From positions 66,958 through 130,957 of the forward strand of contig KQ965846.1 in assembly GCA_001574975.1 (NCBI GenBank): 64,000 nt of DNA, in the 5' to 3' direction. The notes under the pieces are model-generated. The model was not told the origin of the DNA and did no database searches. It worked only from the letters and a program-made list of their open reading frames with translations. Position numbers and translations under genes: made by a program. Of this stretch, positions 23,324-36,800 are shown one piece after another (position 1 is the first letter of the stretch; each line of letters opens with the position of its first letter). The DNA is from Gonapodya prolifera JEL478. Taxonomy: Eukaryota > Monoblepharomycota > Monoblepharidomycetes > Monoblepharidales > Gonapodyaceae.

Positions 23324-26300
23324 CTAGGTTGTCAGTAGTGATTCGAGGTGCTCCAGAGTGGATTGAAGCTACCGCGTCACAAAATGATTGTCACTAAATA
23401 TCGAGCCCCAAGAGTTCACTACGCACCGTCAAACAGCAACACTCACCTGCTTTTCCAACTGCTCCTTATGCTGCCACTCCTGCGGCCCTGCGAACTCCAC
23501 CTCTCCCATCTGCTTCCCATACCCCGCAAGCGCCTCGACCACCCTTTCTACGACCTGCCTCCCGCCATACGCGTCAAGCGACCGCGGCGTGCCGAGCGCT
23601 TCAACGGCGTATGTGCGGACCTTGAAGTTCTTGGACGCCGGGCCCGCGGTCTCGATCATGGCGTTAAGGAGCGTCTGCGTCCACGAAAACGTCCCCACAG
23701 CGAGCGATGCGTTCAAGAAGACGTTGGAAGCAGCACGAGCGGCATTCCAACGAGTCTTCCAAAGTTTACCCACTGATTAACGGCGCGAATATTCCAGCAA
23801 AAAAATCACAGTTCGACTCACTTTCACGGAACTACTGGGTTTCAAGCATCCAATCATAGCTTTAATCGCTGCATCGACTTCCCTAGAGTGTCTGTGCGCC
23901 CACTCCGCACCGACTTTTCGCAGAATGTTGCCCACGGCTCGTACCCCATTGCTCCGACACTTGTCGTTGTCCCCACATGAAGCCGTCGCTGAGGCGAGAA
24001 GCAGCGACAGGATGAGGTCGTCAGGAAACGATTCCCCGGTTTCATTTTCCGATATAGAACTACTTTCACAGGAAAGGAAAGCGATTTAAGTTTAAGTGTC
24101 GACATCAAACCGATTCAAATAACGATGTTGTTCGCCAATTTACCTTCTTTGCGTACAATCCGGCAACGCGTCACACAAATTCGCCAACGCCCACGACGCT
24201 TTCAAACGCACTCCAAGCGCCGTGTCCTTGTTCAGGAGCACCAAGGATTCAGCTGAATCAACCAAGAAAGGCGAGTCCTTGTGGAGAATCGACCAAACAA
24301 GACCCAAGGCGTTTCAACATTATTGCGGCGAACTGCGCATGCACAGACGCCTCAACGCACTTCCACAACTTCACCCGACCCGACCAATACGCCAAGCGTT
24401 CTCGCCGCGGCCGCGCGGACGGACGATTCGGTGTGCGTCGTCTGGCCCAAGGTGATGGTTTGGCATGATATCTTGTCGCGGGCCTACACGGTGAAGCAGA
24501 AACAACCGCGCAAAATCACAGTCACAGTCAGATCGTTGTTCCCGCGTCCTTTTGTGAATTTGCAGTGAAGTGCAGGTCACTCACTGAAAGTAAATGCAGT
24601 GCAGGAATAAGGCAGCTTATACAATCCAGCACAGTCGCTATCGACGCCGCCGAGGACGCGTCCAGCTCTAGAACGCCGAGACTCGAGTTGAGTGCGGATG
24701 ACCACCATGCAGGAGGGAAATGCTAATAGGGGAGGAGCTGGGATCAGGAAGAGAGCATTGTCGGTTTAAACACCACGAAGCACAGACGTCGACTCGTTGT
24801 CCGGCACCGTTCGTCAGCTGTTCGAGCGCACGAGTCGCAGCCAATCGCACATTCGCGTCACTTCCGGTGTTGCCAGGGGTCGGCACTTGAACTTTCATTG
24901 CGGCGTCGACGACGGGGTGTGCACGCTTGACAAAGTCCCTAAAACGATGCCAATGAGTTGGAGTATGGGCAAAGTGCCAAAAGTAGGCATTGTTATTCAC
25001 TCAAAGTAGTCCCCTGACCCGCAAATCGCTGCAGCGTCTGCCAAGAACTCGAACGCTTTACACCGGACCACGATGCTCCTGGCCGACCCTCCGGATTCAG
25101 CCATATCAAAAATACCGTTCAATAGGGGTGTTGCAGTAGCTGGAAGCTCGGGGTCTTCCACCTCCTTGGAGAGAAGCATCGCTGAGGATAGCACGGGATT
25201 CCAAGAGCTCAAAACGGCGGAAATGGCGTCCAGGGATGTGGACGCAAGTGCGCTGTCTAAAGAACGGCACTAATTTGTTAGTGAAAGTGCTACGCGGAGT
25301 TGAGGTGACGTGTACAAACCACTCGAGTCCAAGTTCCCCACGAGCGAATGCACAGTCTCCTCTGCAAAACTGGATGGGAATTTTCCGTACGGACAATTCT
25401 TTGCTAAGACCCAGATGCTCTTCAGAAGTAAAAACGATGAGTGTTTGGGATGATCAGGTTCAGCGAGAGAATAAAAAGAAAAACGAATACTGTACCTTCA
25501 AGCACCCGGTCTTCACCTCCTTGTCATCCGAATTATCAAAGGCCTCGAAAAGGTCCGCGTGCAGCTTTCGCACATAAGACGCGATTCGCTCTCCAAGCGA
25601 AACGTAGGACGTTTTGACGGGTCTGGATTTCGACGGTGAAGGAAAGGAAGTATATGAAATAACTCTTGGGCGTTCACTCAACTGACCACAGTCAACCTAC
25701 CGCGAATCCAACCCCCCCAGAAACGCCGCCGAATCTGCAACCATGGATTGCACAGTCGCGCACACCGCCAGACGAAAGCGGCGCTCCTGAGCGGAGTCTG
25801 TACCAAAGGGAACGGCCCCGTTGATAAGTTGGACGAGAGAAGGTGCGGCGGCATCTTGGTCTGTGGGGAAAAACTTAGACCAATGTGCGTGGAGCGAGTG
25901 CGGGTTTGCCTGGTACGCCATAGGTTGGGTCGATCCGGTAATGGTACAATGGAACGCAGCTGCTGCTACCGTACCTCGGCTACAACTTGAAGACATGTGA
26001 GTGCCTGCACGCGAAGCTTCCATTCGTCGCTTCTAAAAAGGTATCTTTGCTCGCAATGACGGACTCGTTGATATCATGTCGCGAGAACTCACCCAGCATT
26101 AATGCTACTTTCACTATCAGAGACGTCAGAGTCAGAATGTAAGAAGGTGGATTCCGGTCTTGAAATGGATCTGCGTGTTGTTGGAAGAGAGGGCATCGGA
26201 TCTCGTCTGAGGGTTGGGGTTTGAGGTCGAGAGTTGCTATACGATGTCTTATCTGCAAGTAAAGGGAACTGTCGAACTCGAATGCAGAATTGATGTCACA

Positions 26301-27270
26301 GATGGCACCCACAAGTACCAAATATGCATTTTGGCAGAAAGTGGGCCAGATTGTTGACGACATCGTTGGGGAGCTTCCTGTCGTCCTTTGCGATCAAAGC
26401 GATAACTCGCAAGAGCGAGGTCAACAGCTGACGGAAACACTTCGTAAAGACAAGGGCGCAGACGTTTTCAAACATTGAAACCCACCCTTAACGCACTTCG
26501 ACTTGCGCTAAATTGAGGAGAATCTACGAATGACAGGCTTTGGATCAGGACAGTCATCGTCTGTTTCCGGAACGGCGACGTGTGCTTTGATCCCCGTTCA
26601 AAAATCTGACCGAGAACGGAAATTGCAAGCCGACGGCATTCTGCGTCGTTGTTGGACTTGGACGACAGAGAGAGTAATGGTCGGATCAAGGCGTCGACAT
26701 ATTCCTTCCCGACGAGAAAGCAATAAGCAGTACGCGAAAGGGGGAAGTAGTTTGACAACGCACTTGCTTCAGAGATGATGACTCATCCCACAAAATGACG
26801 CCGAGCGTTCGTAGGGATGGCACAACGAGTGGTGGCTGTTGCTCCCCCGTCTTTACAGACTCCGCGAGGAAGGACACAGTGTTGTCGAACAAGGCAGTGG
26901 TAAGTTTGACCTATGCTCGCGTTTTAGTGTCAGCGTCTCTCATTAAACGCTTTGTTTGATTCTCACCTTTCCTGCTCGAGTGATCTTCGCGAGCCATGTC
27001 GCGTATTTTGCGACAAGAATGAGGTCTCCACGAAAAAATTTGCGATTCAAGTCCAAGATTACTGTCTGGACATCACGTCCCTCAATCTGTTCAAGGAATT
27101 TTCGTTAGGTTACGTCCGCAAGCTTCCACGGATTCCTCCTGCAACGTTTTACCAACTGTCGAAGTCAATTCGTCTGGAAGATTAGTCAGCTGATGAAGAA
27201 GTGCCACCTGGTGCTGTTGATTGCTCGAGTTCCGCAGAGATTGCGTTATGATGGAGAACTCCGAAGACAT
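23324..27270 (-). CDS. HEAT-repeat protein, HEATR6-like
   Basis: A long, many-exon gene. The start is at 27270 (MSSEFSIITQSLRNSSNQQH) and the last exon ends LQSTLEHLESLLTT, spliced to EQLEKQ. Near the C-terminus, WKTRWNAARAASNVFLN, FSWTQTLLNAMIETAGPASK and NFKVRTYAVEALGTPRSLDA match the conserved HEATR6 C-terminal HEAT repeats. The central and N-terminal exons contain further alpha-helical repeats, for example EYVDALIRPLLSLSSKSNN and CRRLAISVLGQIFERG. HEATR6 function is poorly known; such solenoids are usually scaffolds. Individual internal exon borders were not all resolved. The 3' ends of this gene and the upstream glucosyltransferase gene's start are about 280 nt apart. Confidence 0.7.
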
Positions 27271-27560
27271 CTCCTCTTGCGGGTTTGTTAGACAAGAGCA
27301 ACGACTTCTTTTCCCATCAACTGATGGTGATAAGAAAAGATGAAAAGGCGGGGAAAACGCGATGGATAACAAAATGTTGGGAATGGGTGAGCGTGTCCAC
27401 AGTATCGTCTCGTTGCATCATTTCAGTCGCGGTTAGCGCCACACACGGACTTCTGTTGGGAGCGCTTGGACGTCATAGAAATCCTTTCGCGTGGCGCTCA
27501 CTGTCACGACGACTTCATCGTTCAGCCCGCTCCTCGAGAGACGGCAGCGTCGATTCAGAC

Positions 27561-29938
27561 ATGGACCGGTCGAAGGATAGAATCCACAAGGAGTCTCCAC
27601 TCATTGTCTTTGCGGTGCAAGACATTACAGGCGTAGGTGTCTTGTCCTTTCCTGACCGCCCATCGAGATTATATCGACACAAAGTTCGCGTTGAAAATTT
27701 CGACCATCTGTAGGTTGAGGAGGACGAAATCACAGTTCCAGTGGGAACTCCGCTAGTAGTACTAGAGAAAGATGAAGAGTATGGAGATGGGTGGTGGCTA
27801 GTACGTGTTCAGCGACATTTTCCGTGGCAAGGACAGGTCTGTAATTATGTTCACTATCGTGGCCTCCGAAGGGTCAAACCTTTGCTGGAGATATAGGGCT
27901 CTTTCACATTTCGCAAGTCACTCTCGCGAACTTTCGGAATCATGACACTTCTCGAATTGCTCGGTTCTCGATCCTCCTGGAAGAGCTGAAGAGGGAAGCT
28001 GAAGCCACGGATGTCGGGACTCCGTTGCTTTCGCCAAGCGCGCTTAATGACCACTACATGGAGGAGGAAGACGTAATAAGCTTCACCGAAAGCGACGTCG
28101 CATCACTCCAGTATTTCGAAACACTGCGCTCTCAACGCGGATCAAGTCGACTTGGAAGTGCACTCGCGGAAACAAGGGAAGGTCCCTTCTTGCTGAATCG
28201 ACCCGAAAAGCTCTCTTATGTTGGTGACCGGACAGCCAGTCTTCGACCTCGTCCTAACAGCTGGGCCGCCACCTTGGATTTCGTCCCACCTGCCGATCTG
28301 GCAATGAAACCACCGCCTTTCGCCAAATTACCTCTCAAAAATCTGCCACGTGGGTCGCAACAAGGCGAAGAGCCTCCCAAGTTCCAACGACAAGGAGGGC
28401 TGCCTCACTTGCCCCATGACAATGTCCTCGCCCGTGGATTTTCGCCTCCACAAACTGTACCAGCCGAGAATGCGCATCAAGGGCCTCAAGCAAGCTTCCA
28501 CCCTTACTCCGATTCAAACCACTACGACCGACGCCAACAACGAAACAACGATCGTTCCTCCATACATCACAACGTTGATATTTCCGAAGCACCGGGCCAC
28601 TACAGATCAAAAGAATCAAAGCTCGTTGGTAATCACGATGAAGAAAGAAGACCTACAAGACCGCTGTCACTGCACTCGGAGAATGCTTATGTGTTTAATG
28701 CCACGGCGTCTTATCTTCCAACTTCATCGTACGAGCGAGTTCCGCATCAGGGGACGCGCACATCGAAAGGCATGTAGTGCACTCCGTTCTGTGAACTGCA
28801 AGTGCTTATTAACCCTTAAAATACGTTTCATTTCCACTATGATACATTGAATGGATCAGATGGAAAGCACGCCCAAGGTTCGGGCATGTCGTCTGCACAC
28901 AGAGACGTGGGAACAAAGACTGTCTCCAAGTGAGGGTTCCTCAATTTCAGGATCATATTTCGATATTTACCGTTTCGGGAAAAAGGACACTGGCGAGCGT
29001 CTCGACTTTTGTGAAAAACCTAGTCCACCCACATCAACGAAACATCTCCGATGAGACCTCCTCATCGTCCGAGAATGACAGCAGAAGCTCCATGTCCACT
29101 AACAATTCGACAGCTGCGTCCACGACGGCCTCCTTCACCACCGTTGTTCGCGCAACATTGAAGGACCCTCCCGAGGCGAGGCCTCTCCGCCGAAAACCGA
29201 CTTTATCTGAACGACTCCCCTCACTTCCCAGAATGGTGAACGGTCCCGCGGATAGAGAGGGGTTCATGGAAATGAAGCCTTTGAATGCCGTGTCCCGTTA
29301 TAGCCCATCTTCGGCTTTCGGCTGGAGGAAAGTGTGGGTGGAACTTCGGGAGGACTGGTTGTACCTCTATAGGGACACTGCTGTGAGTTCTTTCGAGTTC
29401 TCAGCTACGTTGTGAGGAAGGGACTTAATCCTCTATTCTCTTATCGTTCGTGATTGAAATCAAGCCTAACCGCGCACTGTTCAATGCGCTCTGCCTCACC
29501 ACTGGTTATCAAGTTGTTCCCGATGAAGACTCACGGTCTGCACACTCTAGCTCCGCATCGAGCAGTCGTCCATACAGTTTTTGTCTCGTTCACGTTGCGG
29601 CTGAGTCGGTGATCTTCTCGGCACCGAGCCAGCTAGAAATGGTTACTTGGGTGAAGCATATGGTGTTGGCGACCCAAGGTTAGTGTTTCAAGTTGTTTAA
29701 ACTGTGGACTCCGAAGTCATGTTCGCATACCATACCAGGCGCGCAACGGCGGGGTCCAATGCCTATAATTCCACTTAAGACACTCTGGAATAGCTCTGGC
29801 GGGACTCAAGTCCAGTCTTCGAAGGGACGAGAACGCCCGACCCTTTCGGAAGCGGCTGCTGTTGTGCCACCTCCATCCCAGCTCAGACTGGAAGAAGTAG
29901 CCGACCTTATATCGGACTTGGGTGTGCGCATCGTCTGA
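27561..29938 (+). CDS. SH3-PH domain protein (Boi-like adaptor)
   Basis: An N-terminal SH3 domain is spread over three exons: SPLIVFAVQDITG (27561-27632), then VEEDEITVPVGTPLVVLEKD, EEYGDGWWLVRV (from 27714), then LFHISQVTLANF. A long Ser/Pro-rich region follows (28025-28777 and beyond). The C-terminal PH domain reads REGFMEMKPLNAVSRY, GWRKVWVELREDWLYLYRD, then after an intron ALFNALCLTTGYQVVPDED and ends with the hallmark Trp in QLEMVTWVKHMVLATQG. The last exon (from about 29740) ends IVSDLG-like at TGA 29938. SH3 and PH order recalls yeast Boi1/Boi2 polarity adaptors, but I see no SAM domain. The start is uncertain because the frame is open upstream; 27561 is the last Met before the SH3. 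Its promoter is shared with the divergent HEATR6-like gene. Confidence 0.75.
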
Positions 29939-30132
29939 CATCTTGAGAGAGACATTTCAGCAGATGTACCTTTTTTGTTTTGAGAAAGGACCCCGGGACT
30001 CGTATCAGTGACTTGTATTATGGATTAAATTTCGACAGATAATATTCGTTTCATTATTCGACGTCAAAACCGCATTCGCGATGATTCATTTAATATACGA
30101 GATCTCTCATTGCGTAGTATACGAAACTTGAG

Positions 30133-33116
30133 TCAAGAAGAACCCGTTACAGATGTTTGATCTTGCACTTGACGACTGGATGTGCCACCACCCGAACCGG
30201 CACATCGCCGGCTAGGTTGCCACCATTTCCGTTTAGGTCCTCCTCCGGTGGGTACCTGTTGGATTGTCGCACCCGTTGCAGCGTCCACATCCTTCTGGGG
30301 CTCGGCACTCTCATCGTTTTTGTGCATAACGAGAACTTTGTTCAGAACTTGAACGAATTCACGAGCTTTAGCGCCGCTTTGGAGGTCGTCAGCAATTGCG
30401 CAGACGTCGGTGAACAGTCTTTGGACACGAGGTGATGGTGTTTTCATTGTTGATTTTTGATCGGCAGATTGAGCAGAAGAAGAAATGAGGTCGTCATTTC
30501 CGTCCGTCAGAAGTTTTTCCAAGTCCAGCACTTCGCAATCCTCCAGCCCTTCTAGCTCCCATTGCAATTCGCGGAGCCGAGAGCATTTATGTCGGAACCA
30601 GCGGATGCAGGTTTCTGGATGGATGAGGTCGACGAGGTTTGGGAAATGCAAAAGTCCGGCAACAACAGTGAGTCTTGGGAGGGCCAAAAAGATCAGGGGA
30701 TCGAGCTCAGAGATTTGATTGGCGTGGAGATGACCTCGTTGCACTAGAAAAGGGAAACGAATGTTTCCGTTTAGTCACCGTCTGAGGTATTCAATATTGC
30801 GACCCTCTTCTCACCAGCCTTGACGAGAGTTTCAGACATGAGGATCTGCGAAATACCAGACCATTAACCCTCAAATCCCGAAAAGGTGAGCTTTGTGGAA
30901 TGACTCACAGCAAACATGTCAACATCGTTCTGCCCAGTCCGACCCATGTACATGATGCTGAAATATTCGTTACAGATCAACTTTTCAAAGATGCACCTGT
31001 GTGGAAGCATATAAAATGAACCCCCGTCGCAATCACACAGGTCGCCGGTGGTGACTTACCACGCGGCATCGAAGTCCCTCAAAACTGCAATGATTTCCTC
31101 GGTTTCATAAGGTGGATACGGATCAATCACCGCGCGGCGTCGAAGAACCCATCGGACCGCTTCTAGAGCAGCGATAAGGTGTTGTGCAGGCTGTGTAAGT
31201 GTTGGGGAGTTGGTATCCAACCCTCTGAAGTGTCCCCACAAAGGTTTTAGGATCACAAAAGCGGTGCTACACTGACCGGAAAAGAACTCACCGTATTCGG
31301 AACCCTGAACTCAAGGCTTGTGCCGCGAAGAGAATATTCTCACTGTAACCCAGTTCCAACTCTCTCTGATCATCGAGCGGAAGGGTCTTGCGATGAGATC
31401 GACTCGCAAACAGCCCTTCGTCTCCCGCTCGAACCAGATCGTGGTGGACTTGTTCGGCGATAAGATGCAGCGCGTCGAGAAGGATTTTCTGGCTCTTGTG
31501 AACCACATCCGTCCGTCGATGGAGACGAGTGGCGAGGTGGGCATACGGATGAACCTCGCGCAGTCGGTGTACATTGCGGAGCAATTGCTCGTCTGATTTA
31601 GAGGAAACCGTTCGGTCATTTTGCAATCGCAGGGGCCAACACTCATTTCACCAAACCGCTCACCTGCATGCCAAAAGAGACTAACCAAGTGCTTCTCGTC
31701 AAGCTTAGGTTCAACGGCGTCAACTCCTCCTTCCATTTGATTTTTCCCAAATAGAAATATCCCAGCCGGACTGTGTCCAAATCTGGGTCTTGCTCTCGCA
31801 ACCGATGTTCCCTTGGGATTTTGCTGTCTACCAAGACCAAAAATTTTCGAGCGCTTTGAATAGAGTGCGTGCCAGATCGATCCCGGTGTGGGGCGAATAG
31901 GCGGAGGTGAAGGTGATGGGCTCACAAGGGTGTTAGAATCTCCTTGGTGGGCTTGTGCTAGTGACGGCGAGTCAGAGCAGGCGGGCAGAGCGCTGGTTGT
32001 GACTGGTATAGACATGGGGCGTGGTCGCGGGGCTGGAACGAATGACGGTTGTCGGTCCCGCAAAGCCTCTTTAACTCTGGGTGGCGTCCGGTCGTTGTTT
32101 GTTTCATTGCCATGACTTGGAACCAGGGACGAAGCCGCTCCGGATTGGCGCTGTGCCTCCCGCTGTTCAGCTCCAGAGCGCAAGTTGAATCTCCTTGCAA
32201 CCACTGCGCTACTACTTTCGCAATGTGCAATGGCGTCGGGTAAGTTGGCACTGCTTTGACAAGTCTTCATAACGTTGGAAACTGAAGGATGTTGGATCGA
32301 TTCAAAGTCAGGACAGGAGTTCCGATACGAGCTGTTTGTTGTGCAATTAAGGTCGAAAGACCTCCTTGGCCCGGCCCCAGAGGAAGATCCCGATAAGGAA
32401 CTTGGCAGTGGTAGCGATACAAGAGATGGTGGACGGAGGTGCTTGGGGGATACATTAATTCGCGTACCTCCGGACGTGCGACGTAGGACAGCTGATCTGG
32501 ATACTGGAAGTGGCGGCAAGCCCAGCGCGTGCATCCCGCTCAACGTATCCGTGGAAATGCTGAGAGGCTCTTCATCCTCGCTGTTGTGCGGTTCGGAAAG
32601 ACTAGAACGGGTCTTGGCAATTTCGACTGCTTCGACTTCCTCGACTTCCCGATAATACACTTCCGCGGGCAATGTACAATCGTCGAACAGATCCGTGACA
32701 GGAGTGTCCGGTGCAAGCGTTAGAACCGATGTCTCTATTACGCCATTACTGTAAGTTGACAGAGGACGGCTGTGTTGCGATGGCAGGGGGATTGACTTGA
32801 GCGACGTGTGGGACCGTCGAATAGGGCGTGGAGAATCACGATAGGGAACCGGTGGGGATTTGCTTTTCCAATGATCTTCTCCAGAACTCTCAGGAAGATT
32901 CGGTAGGGATACGCTAGAGGTGCATTGATTAATGCTGTCAAGTTCACCGACACGAGATGGGATCGGCCCCGCCATCGACACTCCGGGATAGCGCTCTTCC
33001 TGAGAAGAGACGACTCCGACCGTCTTTAACAAAGAGCTGATGCTGCGCTTGCTCGATTGCCTCTGTCGTTGGGGCAGATTATCGTCCTCGGTTCTGGATC
33101 GACGCGCGCGAAACAT
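30133..33116 (-). CDS. LST2-like protein (lateral signaling target 2 homologue) with long N-terminal extension
   Basis: LST2 proteins regulate endosomal trafficking and receptor signalling and act in TORC1 pathways. The conserved LST2 N-domain is read across exons: LDEKHLVSLFWHA/DEQLLRNVHRLREVHP, KILLDALHLIAEQVHHDLVR, LELGYSENILFAAQALSSGF, PAQHLIAALEAVRWVLRR, YETEEIIAVLRDFDAAWC, FSIMYMGRTGQNDVDMFA and LIFLALPRLTVVAGLLHFP. Here it is preceded by about 480 Ser/Pro-rich, probably disordered residues starting MFRARRSRTEDDNLP at 33116; animal LST2 begins with the conserved domain. No C-terminal FYVE finger is present before the TGA at 30133. The join WHA/DEQLL uses an intron with gtgagc...aatcag ends. 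The extension may be a real fungal feature or a fused upstream gene. Confidence 0.78.
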
Positions 33117-33614
33117 CAGTGAGGACCCCAAAAGAGGGAGGAGAGAACTCCTTTGTCGTGAAATTTCGTTACAGGGACTTGGCGCTTCGAGTGTTCTAGA
33201 GAATCGCTAACGACAAATGTCAGTCCAATCGCACTCGCTCCATTCCTCCAGACGAACCCGATCCGTTCCTTCCTGATTAAGCTCCAATTTCTCTGTCCGT
33301 GAGCCTTAGCGGCCATCTGTGTACTCCAACGCGAAGCTCGCTTCCCGATCATCGCGACATATTTCGCCAGTCGCGAAGACACTCTCAATACGAAGCCCCA
33401 TCCAGCCAATACGCGTCTGTCAGCACACCTTCTATGATATTTCGCCGCGTCGATGGCTGATTTCACGTGATGGGTCCAGTAGGTGATGGCTTGTCCAAAA
33501 TGTAAATGTGTAGACTTGCTCATCAAAATATAATAATAATCAAAAGAACGATGTAAGGGTATCAACAAGAGTAGATCATGCATGCGCGTTGCAAATAACT
33601 TGCGCTATTAATCC
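33117..33614. other. Gap upstream of LST2-like gene; one unconvincing frame
   Basis: A 155-codon minus-strand frame covers most of this stretch but shows no domain, and its composition is Arg/His/Trp-rich as expected of a chance frame. It is more likely the 5' region of the LST2-like gene. Confidence 0.35.
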
Positions 33615-33800
33615 TTTTCCTTAATTTCCATCGCGCCAAGTTAGTCCTGACCCACATCGCAAGTGAGGAAGCCACACACCGAGAACATACTTGCACCCCA
33701 CAGAATTGCACGGAGGTAATTTATGCCGATAGAGATCCGTCTAACATTTTTGTCGTAGATTGCTTCAAGCAAAGAGGCGCAATCACCGCAATTAACAATC
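33615..33800 (-). pseudogene. Fragment of a monocarboxylate-type MFS transporter (3' end)
   Basis: The plus-strand sequence here aligns at about 75% identity, by eye, with 38570-38715, the terminal exon of the intact transporter at 38545-40560. On the minus strand it gives TTKMLDGS-like and LRAILWGASMFSVCGFLT, against TTKLLDGS and LPAILWGASMFSMCGFLT in the intact gene. The frame is not kept and nothing of the remaining transporter is present, so this is a truncated duplicate that lies just upstream of the Zn2Cys6 factor. Confidence 0.7.
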
Positions 33801-33855
33801 TCATGCCGAAAAAAAAACCACAGAAACGAACCCCCAGGAGTTTTTGGTAAGATAA

Positions 33856-36800
33856 GTGCAGCACAATGGGTTCTTGTTTTTTGTCGGAACTTGTAGATCT
33901 TCCGGGGCTCAAGGGTTAGCCCAGGTACATGTGGGTTGGCACGAAAAGGATCCGTTTCTGTCAACCGGAATCCCGTCCGTCTCAACTTCCGCAAATGGAC
34001 TCAGCGAGCGTGTGGACGACGCATCGGAGCAGCATCAAGAAGCACAAGAGGGACGAGGACGGCGATGCACCCAGTAAGAAGCGGGACAGGACCAAGAAGG
34101 GTAAGCCTCGGAACAGGTCATCGAATGGGTCCGGGGGGAATTCTGACAAAGACTTCGACGCGAAGCTTGCGATTTCTGCGTTCGGATGAAGCTCAAGTGC
34201 GACGGGATCGAGCCTTGCTCCCGATGCAGCAAGGTGAGTGAGTCTTGGGTGGTATCGCTGCATCGTCAGGCGCTCCACCTGGCACCATAAACCTCCGCAA
34301 CATGAACTGTATGGCCTGAACGGTCTTGATTTGCGCGGAATGATCCTTTGTTGCTTGATGCTTCGAGGATGTCCGGTTCTCAACTTGCGTGCATTTCTTA
34401 GAGGTCTCAAAACTGCACCTACCTCAAAGTGCACAAGATTCCCGCCCGCTACAAGAGGCGTAACTGCGAAGATGGTGAATTGGGCGTGGGCCAACCTCAC
34501 CGACAGCAGCAAATTACAACCTCCAACACCGGACCATCCAACGTGATGGACTCTCTATGGGATTATCTGGGCACGCAGCCGAAGCCGTCCGGTTATCCCA
34601 AAGGCCCAAACCGGCAACAAGGCTTCCAGAAACCATTTGACCAGATGGATTCTTCAGACTCCTCATCGGATGCCATGTTAATACATGAGGAATGGGGCAA
34701 CGACAAAGAAATCTCTTTGGAGATTACAAACGCTCCTCTCACGAGAGAACACCCCAACGCTGCACTAATCTCCAATCCATTGACCACGGGGGGCGGCCCT
34801 CTGCCTGACGTGATGCAATGTGATTCCACTCCAAGCTCGAATCACACCTCTATCGTCAACCCTCACGATCCATCGATCTCAAACCGGGGAATAATGAGCA
34901 TTTCTGAGATTTTGACGCCAAGCGGAGATGAACAACGCGGCGCGAACACGGCGGTAACACAAGTGCCGTGGCTGGGAGTTCCAAACAGTTGCGGAATGTA
35001 CGTCAGACCCTGTTCTATCCGTTCACCATTTTCTTTTAATAATCTCTCTCATGTCAGTCAAATGGCGACACAAATCGGTGCTATCCAACACCGCATCCCA
35101 GATGCCATTCCCTTGTTCGCGGATCTGCCGCCCTTGCCGCCCCAAGAGATTCAGAACTTGCTCATTCGATTATAGTAAGTGTGTTCTTTTCCTTGATGGC
35201 AGATGAAAATTCTTTAACTGCCCTTTGGGCTACAATGCAGCTTCAAAAACGTGTGGCCTTGGTTGCCCTGCGTCGACAAAACCAGGTTCCTTCGAGATCG
35301 CGCAACGTACCCTCCAATATTAACATACTCGATGTACGGTGAGCTCTCATCACACTCCCCTTTCAGCCCTCGAAATTTTATCATCCGAATGTGTAGCCTG
35401 CGCCGCACGTTTCTGCGAGGACTCGTCTATCGATTATCGCCCGCACCGCAACTCCACACCCAACCTTTTGCTCGTCCGGTGCGCGCGCCTTCTCCCTACC
35501 GTCTTCGACATGCGCCGCCCGAGCGTCCACCACGTCCAAGCGATCCTTAACATGTGCGTCCAGTCCAACACTCACCCGGAGTTTGAGCAGGGCCGCGTGT
35601 GGGTGGGCATGGCGATGGTCCTTGCACGGATCATTGGATTGTCAAGCGAAGGTGGAGGAGACAAGTCTGGGACCGAGTTATGGAATAGGGGAATCTCGAC
35701 GATCGCCCAGGGGGAGGACATGGCCGAAAGGAAGATGGACGAGATGAGAAGAACATGGTATTGCTGTCTTGCATGGGATAGGTGGGTCTGGGAAGACTCT
35801 TGTATGTTCGCTCCGGTAGAAGCAATCAATGATATCTCTTGCAATCAGATTCGCGGGTATAATGGAACCTCGAACGTGGACCACCGCTCTGGATGAAGGC
35901 CGCGATGTTCGAGTACCTCCACCTTTACCCGTTGATCTTGGCCCAGCCCAGCTTGCCGCCGCGCTGCCGGAATTGGACGAACTCATGTCGCTGTACTCCA
36001 ATTTCGCCCATGTCGTCGAGTTTCGCCAGTACTGCATTCGTACGGGTGTTGACCCGTGCGATGTTGATACATCAAGTGGGAAAAAGCTGTATTTAAAGCT
36101 GAGGCACCTGGACGGAATCCTTGTCGAGTGGTACAGAAGTTTGCCGGATAGCACAAGGACTTTGAAGATGGAATACGTGGTACAAGGAAGAGAGAGGTTT
36201 TTGAAAAGTGCCTACATACTCATCATGTTTTATGCGATGCGCGGTGGGTATGATTTTGCTTTCCAGAAGTTCGTTCAAAGATGATTACCAACACCTTAAA
36301 CCAATCCAGTGATACTCAACGGACCCGCGACAGTCATGCCCGCCGAAGAACTCGTAGCATCTTCTCCAGTCACCCTGCGTAATTGGATGTCCACGCCCTG
36401 CTTCCTCATCTCCACCTCATCGGCTGGAAATCTGTCCACGGTACTTGAGTGCGTGCTGGACGTCGAAGGCGAGCGTGGGTTGGATTTTGGCAGCCCTCTT
36501 CTTTGGGGATCTATATGGAAATCGGCCATGGTTCGTGCGGTGTCTGTCAAGGCCATGAGAGCATACACGGGCGTCGCTGTCAGTAGTCGCACTCCGGACC
36601 CCTCGTGCCCAGTCGTAGCACCAGGTGTCGACCCTGCCACCGTTGCTGCTCGTGAGACCCGTGAGCTTTCCATTTTCCGCCGTGCAGTGCACACGTTCAG
36701 GAAGTGGTGGGTCACAAAGTCCGAGGTGCAACCAAAACAATCCTTGTTCAAGCGTATCTTTTGCGAAATCGGGTTCCCAATGGAGGGCATGCCAGTTTTG

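Noticed and set aside
33134-33583. A 155-codon minus-strand frame upstream of the LST2-like gene
   Set aside because: No domain, biased composition and no supporting splice or start context.
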